A stretch of DNA of 64,000 nucleotides from an uncultured Spartobacteria bacterium (GTDB taxonomy: Bacteria; Verrucomicrobiota; Verrucomicrobiia; Chthoniobacterales; Chthoniobacteraceae): contig CAIURC010000071.1 in assembly GCA_903901425.1 (NCBI GenBank), forward strand, positions 30,587 through 94,586. Reading direction: 5' to 3'. Below are positions 1 through 9,308 of the stretch, piece by piece. A program made the position numbers and the translations under genes. The notes beneath the pieces were generated by a model that ran no database searches, had not been told where the DNA came from, and worked only from the letters and a program-made list of their open reading frames with translations. Each line of letters opens with the position of its first letter. Position 1 is the first letter of the stretch.

Positions 1-270
1 GCGGATCACAAAACCGTGGATGGAACTCGGCAGGTCCGCCAGATGCCGGAGATATTTGCCGTTCGGTCCGTAGACTTGGATCCCGCCTTTCTGCCCTTCG
101 ACACTCACATAAACGTTGCCGGCTGAATCCACCGCAATTTCGCCATGGCCATTTCCGATAGTTTCCATCCCTTCAGGAGGGGTGATGAAGTTCGGGACGA
201 ACTCGTAGCTGGGATCGGCCCAGAGAGGGAGTGCGGTGGCGAGGAGGAGGGGAAACAGGAGTTTTTTCAT
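1..270 (-). CDS. Secreted NHL/six-bladed beta-propeller protein, 5' part only
   Basis: The first 90 codons of a gene that runs off the left edge of the window. The protein starts MKKLLFPLLLATALPLWA, a clear signal peptide, so it is exported. Residues 40-57 contain GHGEIAVDSAGNVYVS and are followed by IQVYGPNGKYLRHL, the repeat pattern of NHL-type beta-propeller blades. No catalytic residues can be judged from the fragment. It is upstream-to-left of the efflux operon on the same strand but separated from it by a terminator-like hairpin, so it is probably its own transcript. Confidence 0.75.
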   Translation of the reverse strand, partial: MKKLLFPLLLATALPLWADPSYEFVPNFITPPEGMETIGNGHGEIAVDSAGNVYVSVEGQKGGIQVYGPNGKYLRHLADLPSSIHGFVIR

Positions 271-367
271 GAAACAATGGGGTGCTCAGGGGCGGGGTGA
301 TATCGATGAGGAAAGCCCGGAATCGCGGGTTTTCGTCCGGTCGATTCTAGGACTCGGTTGCAGTGCC

Positions 368-389
368 GGAAACCCCCCTTTTGAGGGGG
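368..389 (-). terminator. Rho-independent terminator-like hairpin after the efflux operon
   Basis: Read on the minus strand, CCCCCT and AGGGGG (374-389) pair around a CAAA loop and are followed by GTTT. It lies just past the stop of the TolC-like gene, where the RND operon transcript would end. The U-tract is short, so termination may be partial. Confidence 0.5.
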
Positions 390-401
390 ATTCAACGGTG
401 G

Positions 402-1799
402 TTATTTGGACGTTTTCTTCGCGGCGGCTGCCGCGGTGGACGGCGCCTCCGGAGGTGTTCCGCCCACGGCCCGGTTCAAAAGGAACTGGGCCTTGTTGTG
501 GTCGGCGACAAGCCGGATCCATTCCAGCCGTGCCCGGCTCAGTTCCTGAGCGGAAACAATCACCTCCAGAACGTTGCCCACGGCGAACTCCCGGCGGTCC
601 CTGGTGAGTTCGAGGGTCTGACGGGCCGCTTCCACTGCCCGGTGCGCAATCTGAATCTGGTCCGAGAGGCTCCGGGTCCGTGCCCAGCCTTCCATCACCT
701 GCCTGCCAATTTCGTCCCGGACTTTTTCTGCGGAGAGTTCTGAGAGCGCGAGTCGGGCATTTGCGGCTTGGGTTCTGGAGGGGTCAAAGAGGCCGCCGGG
801 TCCGATTCGCCAGCCCACGCCAATCTGGTAATCGGCCGATTCCCCGGAGCGCGAGCGTTCGCCTTGGATGTTGCCACCGAGCACGCCGATCGAGGCGAGA
901 CCTGAGACGGTGGGCAGGAGGGGGCCGTAGAGTGCGCCGGACCGGGCGTGTTGCGCGGCTGCAATCTGGGCAGCACTCAGCCGGGCTTCCGGCCTGCGTG
1001 CGCCTGCCTCGGACAGCAGCTTTTCAAGAGGCTGATCCTTGGAAACAAAGTCGATGGGAAGCAGGGGGGACTTGGAGTCGAGAAGGGTTCCGGGTTGAAG
1101 GTGCAGAATCTGGACCAGACGGGCAGAAGCAATCTGCGCAGCCTCCTGGGACTGCCTCAGGGCAAGTTGGTCCCGTTCATGCTGAACCTTTACCCGGAGT
1201 TCTTCACCACGGAACGCGATTCCCGCTGCAACGGCGGTCTCAACCTGCCGGAGGTAGTCGGCGGAAATCTGCATGGCGGCCCCGGACACCGTTGCGGCAG
1301 CCTTGGCATGCAGCAGGTCAAAAAAGGCGGTTGCTGCAAGAAGCAGGCTTTCCTGACGCTGCGATTCCTCGGCAAAAACGGCGGCCCGCGCCTGTTGTTT
1401 TGCAGCGAGCGTTTTGAACAGGGCGTCTCCGGTGTCCACCTGCAAGCTGAGAGAGGGCCCGTAGGACCATGCCACCCGGTCGGCTTCGATGATCTGGCCC
1501 TCGATGTTTTGAATGAGGTTGTCGTGTCTGCGGTAGGAGGCGCCGGCAAACAGCGTCGGGGCAAATTGCAGGTACGCCGCGCTCTTCTGGGCATACGCCT
1601 CGGCCACCCGTTTCTTGGCCATTTGAAGGTCCAGGCTGCGCGCACCGGCGAGTTGCAGCGCAGTGGCCAGATCAATTTCCTGCGTGGGAACCGAAGCCGC
1701 CCGGGCCGTAAAAGATCCCCCAGCGCCCGCAAACACCAGAGCTGCGATCCACCGGGTTGCCGGAAGAGAAAGACGGAGCGAGAGACGCATGGGGTTCAT
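402..1799 (-). CDS. TolC-family outer membrane efflux protein
   Basis: A 465-residue protein with an N-terminal signal peptide (about residues 1-34, ending TARAAS). The rest is Ala/Gln/Leu/Arg-rich and helical, the usual make-up of outer membrane factor proteins, which trimerise into a barrel plus periplasmic tunnel. It is the last gene of a three-gene minus-strand operon: the RND pump and the periplasmic adaptor precede it. Its start overlaps the adaptor stop by four bases (ATGA), which suggests translational coupling. The length fits the family. The C-terminus is Ala/Lys-rich and probably disordered. Substrate is unknown. Confidence 0.88.
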   Translation of the reverse strand: MNPMRLSLRLSLPATRWIAALVFAGAGGSFTARAASVPTQEIDLATALQLAGARSLDLQMAKKRVAEAYAQKSAAYLQFAPTLFAGASYRRHDNLIQNIEGQIIEADRVAWSYGPSLSLQVDTGDALFKTLAAKQQARAAVFAEESQRQESLLLAATAFFDLLHAKAAATVSGAAMQISADYLRQVETAVAAGIAFRGEELRVKVQHERDQLALRQSQEAAQIASARLVQILHLQPGTLLDSKSPLLPIDFVSKDQPLEKLLSEAGARRPEARLSAAQIAAAQHARSGALYGPLLPTVSGLASIGVLGGNIQGERSRSGESADYQIGVGWRIGPGGLFDPSRTQAANARLALSELSAEKVRDEIGRQVMEGWARTRSLSDQIQIAHRAVEAARQTLELTRDRREFAVGNVLEVIVSAQELSRARLEWIRLVADHNKAQFLLNRAVGGTPPEAPSTAAAAAKKTSK

Positions 1800-2845
1800 C
1801 GGGTTTGTGTAGCCTCACTGGGCAGTGGGGTAACCGGTTGGCCGTCCGTAAATGTGGCTTTTCCGACCACGGCAACGGTTTCTCCCTCCTGCGCTCCGGA
1901 AAGCACCTCGGCATGGGTGCCATCTTGGAACCCCAGAGTGACGGGGGTCTTCCGGAGTTTGCCGGCATCCAGCCTGAACACAAACGCGTTGGTTTTTTCC
2001 ATGGCCACGCAGTGGGCCGGGATGCGGAGCGTGTTGGCGTGGCGTTCCACGCCGATCCGGAGAGTCGCATACAAGCCGGGCCGCAGTCCGAGTTCGGCGT
2101 TGGCCAGATCGGCTTCGACCTGCATGGTGCGCGTGGCCTCGTCGATCCCGTAGGAAGCCCGGGAAACCGCGGCCTCGAGCGGCTTGCCAGCCAGCGCCTC
2201 GACTTGGATTTTTACCGGCTGTCCGGGCTGGACAAAAACCGCGTCCAGCTCCGGGACTTGGGCCGTGGCGCGAAGCGTGGAGGCATCGGTGACCGTGAAC
2301 ACGGCGGCGGTGCGCGGCGTGCTGCCCGTGCCGGCCGCGGGAACGAAAGCGCCGGCGTCCACGTACCGCGCCGTCACAATCCCGTCGTAAGGGGCGGTGA
2401 TTCTTGCAAAACGGAGCAGGGTGCGCGTCCTCTCAAGCGAGGCTTGGGCCATTTCTGCGTTGGCGCGGGCTTTGTCGAGGGCTTGCGGCAGGACAAGGTC
2501 CGGCGCTTTCCGGCGCGCCTCAGTGAGGCGTTGGAGTTCAAGGTCGGCCACCTTGGCGTCGGCTTCAAACTTGCGTTGATCGGCCACCAGTTCGGGCACC
2601 TCCAGTTCAGCCAGCAACTGGCCGGCCTTAACCCGGTCCCCCGTGTCGGCGGAGAGGGTGTGCACGTAACCGGCCACCTTCGCGTACAGAGTCGTTTGCT
2701 GGTTTGCTCGGAGTGTTCCCGGAATGCTCACATACCTGAGGACATCCCCGCGCTGGAGCGTGCTGGTTTTTACCGGCACGGGATCCGCGGCAGAAGCGGA
2801 AAGGCCGAAGGCGGCTGAGATGAGAAGAAGGGCGGTACGGTTCAT
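1796..2845 (-). CDS. RND efflux periplasmic adaptor (membrane fusion protein)
   Basis: A 349-residue protein with a signal peptide (MNRTALLLISAAFGLSASA). It has the split lipoyl/barrel-sandwich hallmark: one half near residues 55-85 (AKVAGYVHTLSADTGDRVKAG) and the returning half near 145-165 (ITAPYDGIVTARYVDAGAFV), separated by a helical hairpin. Beta-barrel and membrane-proximal domains follow. It would join the inner membrane RND pump upstream to the TolC-like channel downstream. The start is one base after the pump stop and the stop overlaps the next start, so all three are co-translated. There is no sign of a metal-binding N-terminus, so a drug or solvent substrate is as likely as metals. 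Confidence 0.88.
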   Translation of the reverse strand: MNRTALLLISAAFGLSASAADPVPVKTSTLQRGDVLRYVSIPGTLRANQQTTLYAKVAGYVHTLSADTGDRVKAGQLLAELEVPELVADQRKFEADAKVADLELQRLTEARRKAPDLVLPQALDKARANAEMAQASLERTRTLLRFARITAPYDGIVTARYVDAGAFVPAAGTGSTPRTAAVFTVTDASTLRATAQVPELDAVFVQPGQPVKIQVEALAGKPLEAAVSRASYGIDEATRTMQVEADLANAELGLRPGLYATLRIGVERHANTLRIPAHCVAMEKTNAFVFRLDAGKLRKTPVTLGFQDGTHAEVLSGAQEGETVAVVGKATFTDGQPVTPLPSEATQTR

Positions 2846-2846
2846 T

Positions 2847-5800
2847 TCAGGCGGAAGTGCTGGGGGTGAAATGGGGGCTTCGAGGGTCGTCAGGGGAGAG
2901 GGAGGCGGGACCGGGCTTGGCCAGGAGGGCGAATGCGGCCGGGACTAAAAGCAGCGTGGCTCCTGTGGCAGCGAGGAGGCCGCCCACCACCGCCCTGCCC
3001 AGGGGCGCCGCTTGGGAGCCGCCCTCACCCCAGCCCACAGCCATGGGCAGCATCCCGGCAATCATGGCAACGCTGGTCATCAGAATGGGCCGAAGCCGGC
3101 TGGTGGCTCCCACGAGGGCGGCTTCCACTGGGCTTGCCCCGTTCTGAAGCGAGCGCTGTGCAAAGGTGGTCAGCAGGATCGCATTCGCCACCGCGACCCC
3201 CGCGGCCATGATTGTTCCAATCGCGGATTGAATGTTCAGCGATGTGCCGGTCAGAAGAAGGGCTGTGGCGACTCCGAGAAGGACCGGTGGGAGCGAGCAC
3301 AGCGCGGCCAATGCAAGGCGCACGGACTGGAACGCGGCGGTCAGAAGCAGGAAAATCGCGACCACTGCGACGCCAAGCCCGGTCTTAAACCCGGTCAGCA
3401 GTTCTTGGAGCGGCGGAAACTGGCCCCGGAGAGTCACCGAAGTTTTTGCAGGCGGCGCCCCGGCCGCGTCGATCGCCTTCTGGACCAGGTGCGCTGCGGA
3501 TCCGAGATCGATGCGGTGCAGGTTTGCGGTGATGCTCACCACGCGAGCCATGTTGTACCGTTCGTACTGGCCGACGGCGGTTCCCTGGGAGACCGTGGCC
3601 ACGTTGCGGAGGAGCACCGGGTTGGATTCGCGGTTTGCAACGGGCAGGTTGCGGAGATCCTCCGCGGAAGACGTCTTGGACTGTGGGATTTGGATCTGGA
3701 GGTTGTAACTGACACCGGTTTTTGGATCGGCCCAGTAGTTGGGCAGGGTGAACCGGCTGGACGTGGTTGCAGCCACCAGAGAGCGGGTGACATCGGCGGT
3801 TTTCACTCCGAGCAGACCGGCCCGTTCCCGGTTTACCTCCACGTTGAGCGTGGGAAAGTCGAGGGTCTGCACGGGTTGAACGTCCCGGAGTCCCGGGATC
3901 TTGCGCAGTTCCGCCTCGATCTTTGCAGCATGCTCCCGGCTGGCAGCAAGGTCGGGGCCTGCCACAGCCACTTCAATGGGCGTGTTTGAACCGAAGCTCA
4001 TGACCTTTGAAACAATGTCATTCGGCTCAAACGAAAGCCGGGTTCCGGGAAGTTCAGCCGCCAGTGCGGCCCGCAGTTTCTCCCGGAGCACCGGGACGGA
4101 TGGGGTGCCGGGTTTGAGTTGCACGGCCAGCCATGCTTCCTCGGGACCGCCGTTCCAGAGGTGGATGAGGTTGACCGGATAGTTCGGGGCATGCACGCCC
4201 ACCAGACCCATGGTGAGCGCAATCCGCGCCTCGCCGGCTTCCCGACGGATGATTTCCAGCGCCCGGAGCGCCATCTGTTCGGTTCGGTCAATGTGGGTGC
4301 CCGCCGGTGCCCGCAGCCGGAGTGCCAACTGCCCCGAATCCGATTCCGGAAAGATTTCTGTTCCCAGCCAGCGTCCGAAAATGCTGGTCAGCAGAACGCA
4401 CCCGGCCAGGGATGCGGGCACCAGCAGCCCGCGCATGGCAACGCAGGCGCGGAGCAGTGGGGTGTAGAGGGTTTGGAACCCGGCTGGGTTATTCGATCCC
4501 GCCGGGTGGGGTTTCAACATCCAGACGCAGAGGACGGGCACGAGCGTGGATGAAAGAAGATATGAAAAACCCATGGCGAAGGCGACTGCCATTGCCAGAG
4601 GAGAAAACAGGGCCCGGGCAGGGCCCGTCATGAACAGTGCGGGGATAAATGCGGCCAGCACGCACAGGAGCGCCAGGAGACGCGGGCCTGCGGTTTCTAC
4701 GGCTGCATTCAGGGCTGCCCGTGCTAGGGGGGCGCCGCGTTCCAGATGGGCGTGCAAGTTTTCGACAGTGACCGTGGCTTCATCCACCAGAATGCCAACG
4801 GCCAGAGCCAGCCCACCCAGGGTCATGAGGTTCAGACTCTGGTCGCAGAGCCAAAGTGCGAGGGTGGCGGAGAGGAGTGCCACGGGGATGTTGATCACCA
4901 CCACCAAAGCCGACCGCAGGTCCCGGAGGAAAAGGAGGATTGCGATGCCGGTGAGCAGCGAGCCCAGAAGGCCTTCCCGGAAGAGTTCATGCAACGCCCG
5001 GAGAACCACAGGCGACTGGTCGAATTCGAAGGTCACCAGGACGTCCTCGGGAACCGCCGCCTTAAACTTGGGGAGGTTGGCTTTCACCAGATCCACCACG
5101 GCCAAGGTGGAGGCATCCGCCCGCTTGGTGACCGGGATGTAGACGGTGCGTTTCCCGTTCACCAGCGCGTAACTGGTGACCAAGTCGGCCTGGTCGTCCA
5201 CGCTGGCAACGTCCCGCACAAACACGGTGGCCTGCGAGGTGGAACGCAGAGGGACGGATTCCAGGTCCTTGATGTTGCGCGGAATCGCGTTGACGGGAAC
5301 CAGCGGATAGCTGTCCCCGATCCGGACATTGCCCGAGGGACTGACCAAGTTGGACTGTGCGATGGCGGAAACCACCTCGTCTGGAGGGATCCCGAGGGCC
5401 CGGATCCGGTCGGGGTTGAGGTTCACTACAATCGTCCGGGCCGATCCGCCAAAAGGCGGGGGAGCCGAGACCCCGGGAAGCGTTGCAAACAGGGGGCGGA
5501 CTTGGTTGAGGGCCGCGTCCTGCATCTGGGCCACCGTGCGTTGGGGGTTGTCCGTCGAGAACACGAGGTGGCCGACCGGGACGGAGCCGGCATCAAAGCG
5601 GGTGACAAAAGGGCCTGGAGTGCCTGGCGGCATGAACGCCCGTGCCCGGTTGACGTAAGCGACCGTTTCGGAGAGGGCGGCTGACATGTCCGTGCCGGGA
5701 TGGAACTGGAGCTTCATCAGGGAGGCGCCCTGGATGGACTTGGACTCCACGTGTTCGATGCCGGTGATGTAGAGGAAATGGTACTCGTAGTAGTAGGTGA

Positions 5801-5987
5801 GGTAGCCTTCCATCTGTGCCGGATCCATTCCCCCGTACGGCTGGGCTACGTAGATGGTTGGCACGCCCAAGGGCGGGAAAATGTCCCGGTGCATCCGTTT
5901 CAGGGCAAACACGCTGCAGAGCAAAAGTGCGGCCAGCAGCACGAGCACCGTGACCGGGCGGCGCAGGGAATAGAGAGCAAGGTTCAC
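2847..5987 (-). CDS. RND-family inner membrane efflux transporter
   Basis: A 1046-residue protein, the normal size for an AcrB/CzcA-type pump. The start MNLALYSLRRPVTVLVLLAALLL gives the first membrane helix. The first porter loop follows (DIFPPLGVPTIYVAQPYGGM), then a central set of helices near 335-540 including GGLALAVGILVDEATVTVEN (helix 4 region with the proton-relay acidic residues), and a second helix set near 865-1030. It exports substrates by proton antiport with the adaptor and channel encoded just downstream. A TPR gene is transcribed divergently across a 161-bp gap. The substrate cannot be told from the sequence. Confidence 0.9.
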   Translation of the reverse strand: MNLALYSLRRPVTVLVLLAALLLCSVFALKRMHRDIFPPLGVPTIYVAQPYGGMDPAQMEGYLTYYYEYHFLYITGIEHVESKSIQGASLMKLQFHPGTDMSAALSETVAYVNRARAFMPPGTPGPFVTRFDAGSVPVGHLVFSTDNPQRTVAQMQDAALNQVRPLFATLPGVSAPPPFGGSARTIVVNLNPDRIRALGIPPDEVVSAIAQSNLVSPSGNVRIGDSYPLVPVNAIPRNIKDLESVPLRSTSQATVFVRDVASVDDQADLVTSYALVNGKRTVYIPVTKRADASTLAVVDLVKANLPKFKAAVPEDVLVTFEFDQSPVVLRALHELFREGLLGSLLTGIAILLFLRDLRSALVVVINIPVALLSATLALWLCDQSLNLMTLGGLALAVGILVDEATVTVENLHAHLERGAPLARAALNAAVETAGPRLLALLCVLAAFIPALFMTGPARALFSPLAMAVAFAMGFSYLLSSTLVPVLCVWMLKPHPAGSNNPAGFQTLYTPLLRACVAMRGLLVPASLAGCVLLTSIFGRWLGTEIFPESDSGQLALRLRAPAGTHIDRTEQMALRALEIIRREAGEARIALTMGLVGVHAPNYPVNLIHLWNGGPEEAWLAVQLKPGTPSVPVLREKLRAALAAELPGTRLSFEPNDIVSKVMSFGSNTPIEVAVAGPDLAASREHAAKIEAELRKIPGLRDVQPVQTLDFPTLNVEVNRERAGLLGVKTADVTRSLVAATTSSRFTLPNYWADPKTGVSYNLQIQIPQSKTSSAEDLRNLPVANRESNPVLLRNVATVSQGTAVGQYERYNMARVVSITANLHRIDLGSAAHLVQKAIDAAGAPPAKTSVTLRGQFPPLQELLTGFKTGLGVAVVAIFLLLTAAFQSVRLALAALCSLPPVLLGVATALLLTGTSLNIQSAIGTIMAAGVAVANAILLTTFAQRSLQNGASPVEAALVGATSRLRPILMTSVAMIAGMLPMAVGWGEGGSQAAPLGRAVVGGLLAATGATLLLVPAAFALLAKPGPASLSPDDPRSPHFTPSTSA

Positions 5988-6148
5988 GCGGGGCGGTGTG
6001 GAAACGGGGGATGGTGGATCGGGGTGGTCCGGGGAGTAAACCCGAAAACCGCTGGGAAGTTGCGCTCCGGAGTGCCAGGGAGGGGACTTGGGGCGCTTGC
6101 ACGGTGGAGCGGAACTGTGGGAGGATTCCGGGTGTGGACCCCACTGAA

Positions 6149-7852
6149 ATGACCGCGTTGCCGCCCCGGAAAGGGGTTCCGTGGAGACGCGTGGCGGTTT
6201 GGGTTCTGGTGTTGGGGGGGATAATCGGGGTTCTCGTCTCAGCCAAACCGGTGTACCGGGAGTCCAAAGCCTGGCGTGCGAGGCGGCTCGGGCTCGAAGT
6301 TGAGGCGCTGATTTCTCAGGGGCGGCTGGATGTCGCTTTTGAAAAGGCGCGGGCAGCTTATCAACTCAAACCCGATGAGCCCGCTTCGATGCGCGCCGTA
6401 GCGAGAATCGAGGGGGCCTCCCGGCGCCACCAGTCGGCACTCGGGTTTTGGAAGAAACTGGCCGAATCCCGTGCAATGGAACCGGGGGACCGCAAACGCA
6501 TGGCCGAGGATTTGCTCCGGGCGGGCCTTGCGGGAGCCGCAGACCAAGAAATTCGCGAACTTCTCAAGGCGGGGTCTGAGGACGCGCATCTGGAGCGGTT
6601 GGCGGCCCAGGCTTCCTTCAACTTGGGGAATCGGGCGGACGCTCTGCGGCACGCGGAACGCGCTGTGGGTTTGGATCCCGAGAACCCAGAGGGTCGGCTT
6701 CTGCTCGGGTTGCTGCTCTGGGACGTGCCGGAACCCGCGGGTCAAAACCGGGGCATGGATTTGGTGTGCGGAGTGGCTGCCGATAAAGGTCGGGCGGGCT
6801 TGGACGCGCTTTTGGCGTTGAGCCGCAGGGACGGCCTTGGAGAAGAACGGGCGGAGCGGCTCGCGGAGTTGGTTGCGGTGCATCCGCTCGCCTCAAGCGC
6901 GCAGAAGCTTTTGGCTTTGGATATCCGGTTGAAGGCTCATCCTCAGAGGGCTGATGAGCTGAAGGAGGCGGCTTTAAAAAGAGCGAGCACCGGAAGCCCT
7001 GAAGACCGGCGTGCGCTAGGGGTGTGGTTCAACAACCGGAAGGAGTACGGACGGGCTTTGGAGGCGGTTCCCATGTCTGAGGCCGCCCGGCGCAAAGACC
7101 TTCTTCTGGTCCATCTGGACGCTTTGGCTGCCCTGAAGCGGTGGGATGAGGTATCCGCGGTGTTGGCTGGGAAAGACGCCCCTTTGGACGAGGTCTACCG
7201 GGAACTGTTTCTGGCAAGAAGCGCCATGGAACGGGGCGAGGACGGCGTGGCAGACGTTCATTGGCGCCGAGCGCATCTGGCCGCAGCGGTGTCCACGGAC
7301 CAGGCATGGTATGTGGCAGGATACGCCGAACGGCTCGGACGCGCCGATCAGGCTGAGGTCGCTTACCGCAACCTGACCAGCAACGCCACCACTGCAAGAC
7401 CGGCATTTGAAGCGCTTTTGCGGATCGTTGAACGCCGGGACGACGCCCCTGCAGTGGCCGCACTGCTTCGAGCCATGAGGGAAAGATGGCCTGCAGATCT
7501 TGCCGTTGAAAACGATGCCGCCTACTTCAACCTTCTCCTCGGGGAGTCCGTGGCCGGGTCGACGGAATCCGCCCGAAAACTGGTTGCTGCAGATCCGGCC
7601 AGCCTCCCGCATCGAACCACGCTGGCGCTCGGGCTCTTGAAGTCTGGCGATCCCGGGGCGGCCTTAAAGGTGTATTCCGGATTGAACATCCCGTGGAACC
7701 AGGTCCCGGCCAGCCAGCGGTGCGTCTACTGTGCGGTTCTGGCAGCCAACGGCAGGCTGGAGGATGCCCGGGCCCTCCTGCGCGAGATTGACACGGGACA
7801 GCTGCGCCGGGTGGAGCGCAGGCTTTTGGAAAGCCTCGGCTCCGGCGGTTGA
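6149..7852 (+). CDS. Membrane-anchored TPR-repeat protein
   Basis: A 567-residue protein starting MTALPPRKGV. One membrane helix lies near residues 15-32, and the long remainder is a series of helix pairs of TPR type, for example ALRHAERAVGLDPENPEGRL and ARAAYQLKPDEPASMRA. TPR arrays bind other proteins; no enzyme motif is seen. I prefer the ATG at 6149 because the frame upstream of it, though open, is Trp/Arg-rich and unlike a protein N-terminus. It is followed by a response regulator gene on the same strand about 100 bases downstream. Its role is unknown; a scaffold for an envelope process is the plainest guess. Confidence 0.75.
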   Translation: MTALPPRKGVPWRRVAVWVLVLGGIIGVLVSAKPVYRESKAWRARRLGLEVEALISQGRLDVAFEKARAAYQLKPDEPASMRAVARIEGASRRHQSALGFWKKLAESRAMEPGDRKRMAEDLLRAGLAGAADQEIRELLKAGSEDAHLERLAAQASFNLGNRADALRHAERAVGLDPENPEGRLLLGLLLWDVPEPAGQNRGMDLVCGVAADKGRAGLDALLALSRRDGLGEERAERLAELVAVHPLASSAQKLLALDIRLKAHPQRADELKEAALKRASTGSPEDRRALGVWFNNRKEYGRALEAVPMSEAARRKDLLLVHLDALAALKRWDEVSAVLAGKDAPLDEVYRELFLARSAMERGEDGVADVHWRRAHLAAAVSTDQAWYVAGYAERLGRADQAEVAYRNLTSNATTARPAFEALLRIVERRDDAPAVAALLRAMRERWPADLAVENDAAYFNLLLGESVAGSTESARKLVAADPASLPHRTTLALGLLKSGDPGAALKVYSGLNIPWNQVPASQRCVYCAVLAANGRLEDARALLREIDTGQLRRVERRLLESLGSGG

Positions 7853-7949
7853 ACCGCGACGGACGCGTTTCCCGATGCGGATTTCAGGTCGGCCGGGCGC
7901 GTTCCGGGATCGACAGGGGGTGCTGGCTGCGGGGGAGGGTTGTGGCCTT

Positions 7950-8693
7950 ATGAAAACCCCTGAAATCGGCGCAGGCAAACCAAGCTCGGATTCCCCGAAC
8001 AGTTCGGTGGCGGGAAAAATTCGGATTCATTTGGTGGAGGATCATCCGGTCTATCGACACGGTTTGACCCGGCTTTTGTCGTCAGAGCCGGACATGGAGC
8101 TGGCCGGGGTTTCCGCCTCCGGTGAAGAGGCGTTGAAGCAGGTGGGCGACGGTGTGGACGTGGTGGTCAGCGATTTGATTCTGCCGGGCATGTCGGGTGT
8201 GCAGCTCATTGCGCAGCTCAAGGAGGCGAAACCCGGTTTGGGCGTGGTCGCACTGTCCATGCACGATGGATCCCATTACGCGCTGGCAGCCCTCCAAGCA
8301 GGAGCGCGCGCCTATGTCATCAAGCACGAGGCGTCCGGCTTTGTCACGGAGGCGATCCGGGCCGTGTACCGGGGCGGCGTCCATTTCAGCCCGCGCCACC
8401 GTGGAATGCTCATTTTTCAAGCGCTGGCCGGGGAGTGGCGCGGGGAATCGGTGCTCAAACGGCTTTCTGCCCGGGAGTTGGAGATTCTCAGGATGCTGGG
8501 GCGGGGACGCAGTACGCGGCAGGTCGCGGAGGCTTTGGAAATCAGTGTGAAAACGGTTGAAACGCACCGTGCGCACATCAAGGACAAACTCAACTTTCCG
8601 GATGCTGAAACCATGGTGCACTTCGCCGCGGACTGGGTCGGCCTCGAGCAGGGCCGGGCGCATTGTGAACTGGAGCCAGTTCCAGCCGGGTAA
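7950..8693 (+). CDS. NarL/FixJ-type response regulator
   Basis: A 247-residue protein with a receiver domain (about residues 24-140) and a C-terminal LuxR helix-turn-helix. The acidic pair E30-D31, the phospho-acceptor D75 (VVSDLILPGM) and K125 (VIKHE) are in place. The DNA-binding part runs about 175-235 (LSARELEILRMLGRGRST, then VAEALEISVKTVETHR). A purine run, gggggaggg, lies about 10 bases before the ATG as ribosome-binding site. No histidine kinase gene is next to it, so its sensor is encoded elsewhere. The receiver and HTH resemble those of the second regulator at 42.1-42.9 kb. Confidence 0.9.
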   Translation: MKTPEIGAGKPSSDSPNSSVAGKIRIHLVEDHPVYRHGLTRLLSSEPDMELAGVSASGEEALKQVGDGVDVVVSDLILPGMSGVQLIAQLKEAKPGLGVVALSMHDGSHYALAALQAGARAYVIKHEASGFVTEAIRAVYRGGVHFSPRHRGMLIFQALAGEWRGESVLKRLSARELEILRMLGRGRSTRQVAEALEISVKTVETHRAHIKDKLNFPDAETMVHFAADWVGLEQGRAHCELEPVPAG

Positions 8694-9308
8694 GCGTTGG
8701 GCGAATTGCCGTTCGGAACTGTGATGAAAGGGCTGCGTGGCATGAAGACAAAACATCCGGCGTTGGATTTGGAGATGGCCGTGGCGGAGGGAATCCGGCA
8801 GCGGGGGTTCCATCTTCTGTTTGAGGCGGACGTGCGCGCGATTGCTGGGGAGAGGAACGGGAGTGAGCAGGCGCGGGCAGAGCAAATTCAAAGGTTCGCC
8901 CGGAGCCGGCAATGGATTGCCGTGGTAGGTTTCGGGGCTAGATCGGCCCTGATCCGGCGGCAGGCAGCCGCGGCGCGGGTCCGGGAGATCTGGGGCAGGG
9001 AATCTGATGGGGCGGGCCGGGATGCTCCCTGCGTGGTAAACCCGGTTTCCTGAACCGGGGCAGCGAGCGGGGGCGGCGGCGCGGATTTGGGTTCGGACGG
9101 TGGTGGGGCAGCGCAGAAGGTCAGCAAAAAAAGGGGGGCCCGCATGCCCTGTGCTCTGGGGCATGCGCGCCCCCGGAGCCCCCTCTTCAAGGCCGGAAAG
9201 GCTCTGGAATGTAGGGTATCCAATCCGGGCCTGCGAATGGCCTTGAAACTGCTCGGAAAAAAAAGCCCCGAAATTTTGTCCAGAAAACCAAAACCGCGCG
9301 GTAGCCCC
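8694..9308. other. 615-bp stretch without a supported gene
   Basis: Open frames here exist on both strands but show no domain, no good start context and strongly biased composition. The only clear structure is the stem-loop at 9126-9174. I see no tRNA, tmRNA or other recognisable RNA. Confidence 0.5.
9126..9174 (-). terminator. Strong GC stem-loop with a minus-strand U-tract
   Basis: A 16-bp stem with one mismatch pairs 9134-9149 (GGGGGCCCGCATGCCC) with 9159-9174. On the minus strand the stem is followed by seven T residues (plus-strand A-run 9126-9132), the classic intrinsic terminator layout. No minus-strand gene upstream of it (towards 9310) is convincing, so either a short minus-strand RNA ends here or the hairpin has another job in the sigma-factor leader. 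Confidence 0.5.

Noticed and set aside
8697..9145. Small open frames in the gap before the sigma factor, including a minus-strand Pro-rich one starting near 9145 (MRAPLFLLTF)
   Set aside because: No domain, unusual composition, start inside a terminator stem; not supportable as genes.
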